From Dipetalonema caudispina (taxonomy: Eukaryota > Nematoda > Chromadorea > Rhabditida > Onchocercidae): a stretch of 64,000 nt of DNA. Below the pieces are notes generated by a model, which was given only the letters and a program-made list of their open reading frames with translations, made no database searches and was not told the DNA's origin. The translations under genes and the position numbers were made by a program. Below, piece by piece: positions 62,912 through 64,000 of this stretch (the stretch's first letter is position 1; the number at the start of each line of letters is the position of its first letter). Where the stretch lies: NCBI GenBank assembly GCA_013365325.1, contig JABVXV010000137.1, positions 62,001 to 126,000 of the forward strand, in the 5' to 3' direction.

Positions 62912-63965
62912 TTAGATTTTTGAACATTCAAGATATTTTTGGTTGAAATGTATGACAATAATAGTGATATCATCCCTGTACCTACGTGCTACATCAGGTG
63001 GTAATTGCAACATTTCGATTAGTCGTAAGTACTGAGTCGAAACTTCTCCAGGGCCACCCAAAGCATGGCGAAGTAGATGAGTAGCGCTATTTTCATCCAG
63101 CGGTTTCTTACTTGTTCTATGCAATCGTTGTTTTAAGTCTTCGCGAACCTGAAATGAAATTGCTTAAGGAATGGTACTATTCGAACTATCTGAATCGTCA
63201 CAACAGTCATTCTACAATGTCCCCTTGATTTAGATCTTCAATCTGGTAGCTGCAATTTTAAAAAATAATAGCGATCTAGATAAATATGAGTGAGTTCAAA
63301 GAAAAAAGCAACATGTGAAGGAAAATTTGAGCACCTGTGCTAATGTAGTTCCTGCAAAAGGTGTATACGAAGTGAGGGTTTGCATACCCAATGTATGATC
63401 GAATACCAACCGCACTACTGTGTCGGGATCAAGGCATTCCCAAAGACCATCTGTAGCAAGCACCATGAAGTGATCATTAGGAGACAACTTATGATACAAC
63501 ACCTACAAAAATAAATCTTATTAAGACGAATTAGGAATATTAAAGAAAATAGGAAAAAGTGAAAAAGAGAGTACGCTTTCTCGTCGAATTTGAAGTTTCA
63601 AATTTTACTTTAAATAATCCATTGGGAAAAATAATATAGTGATTATATTTCCTTAACATTATCTTTTGCAAGACCTGTTAAGTAAGAGTCGTTTTTACCG
63701 CAATGACGCACACACTAATATGCACATTATACGAATTTACGCGGCACGCGCTTACTTCTGGTAAACAGCTAAGGTACGGTGGTGAGTCCATTCCATACGG
63801 TAGGGAATGATTCTTCGCACCAAGTATTTCCTTTTGTAGCTCGGCTGGCCATTTGTATCTAACATCACCAAATGCCCTGAAAGGAAATAATTCACCAAAA
63901 AGCCGACCCCCGATTATCACATTGTTCGTTTCACTATGTGGATGAGCATCTCGAATTCGCTGTAC
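62912..63965 (-). CDS. pdp-1: Pyruvate dehydrogenase phosphatase catalytic subunit, C-terminal part
   Basis: PP2C-type Mg/Ca-dependent phosphatase of the mitochondrial matrix that reactivates the pyruvate dehydrogenase complex. Three exons are visible: 63965-63756, 63502-63335 and 63148-62912, all in phase, coding about 204 residues plus stop. Features in order: RLFGELFPFRAFGDVRYKWP, the PDP-specific substrate-loop region; PPYLSCLPEV; FMVLATDGLWECL with a metal-binding aspartate; ATHLLRHALGG; and RRYRDDITIIVIHF with the last metal-binding acidic pair. The N-terminal half, including the presequence and first PP2C motifs, lies beyond the right edge. PDP is preferred over other PP2Cs because of the FRAFGDVxxKW and HLxRHA matches. 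Confidence 0.9.
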
Positions 63966-64000
63966 CTAAAAACAGGATGTCCTGCAAGTGGATAAATGAA

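Noticed and set aside
1..64000. tRNA, rRNA, CRISPR, transposase, reverse transcriptase or Wolbachia-derived insert
   Set aside because: I looked for T-loop-like motifs, regular short spacered repeats, terminal inverted repeats with coding content, and bacterial-style dense genes, and saw none. A tRNAscan, Infernal and repeat-library search would settle small RNA genes, which I could miss by eye.

Overview
The window is nuclear DNA of an animal, most likely a parasitic nematode of the spirurid/filarial type. It is very AT-rich, with long poly-A/poly-T tracts. Genes have many short exons split by introns of roughly 60-700 bases with GT...TTTCAG-type ends, and the proteins read like nematode orthologues. 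No bacterial, viral or transposon-encoded gene was found. Species cannot be fixed from sequence alone. Exon models were built by hand from splice signals, reading phase and remembered family alignments; wherever a whole gene is modelled the exons sum to a multiple of three.

Layout, left to right. 756-13313 (-): RhoGAP with PH, RA and RhoGAP domains and a long Ser-Pro/Arg tail (ARHGAP20-like), with a 4-kb intron. 14981-18385 (-): U4/U6 snRNP protein PRP4. 19511-20000: a 45-bp minisatellite in the divergent spacer. 20305-23538 (+): NOB1, the 18S rRNA 3'-end nuclease. 24875-27006 (+): RNF115/126-type RING E3 ligase. 27823-43132 (-): complete DNA polymerase epsilon catalytic subunit in 40 exons. 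44822-47581 (+): SLC35C2-type transporter. 48857-51099 (-): inositol hexakisphosphate kinase. 53316-56235 (+): alpha/beta syntrophin. 56733-58495 (-): FCF1/UTP24 rRNA nuclease (first exon not found). 58997-60320 (+): complex I subunit NDUFS4. 61150-61990 (+): very short SS18-family protein. 62912-63965 (-): 3' part of pyruvate dehydrogenase phosphatase, running off the right edge.

These are mostly single-copy housekeeping genes (DNA replication, splicing, pre-rRNA cleavage, mitochondrial metabolism, chromatin, membrane scaffolding), in alternating orientation with several divergent promoters. Two PIN-domain nucleases of 18S rRNA maturation (NOB1 and FCF1) lie about 33 kb apart. I see no clearly new multi-gene system. 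The features most worth a second look are the minisatellite with its palindromic core, the reduced SS18 protein, the repeated phospho-motif tail of the RhoGAP, a 21-bp perfect palindrome in the POLE/SLC35C2 divergent promoter, a GC-AG intron in POLE and a 14-base micro-exon in SLC35C2.
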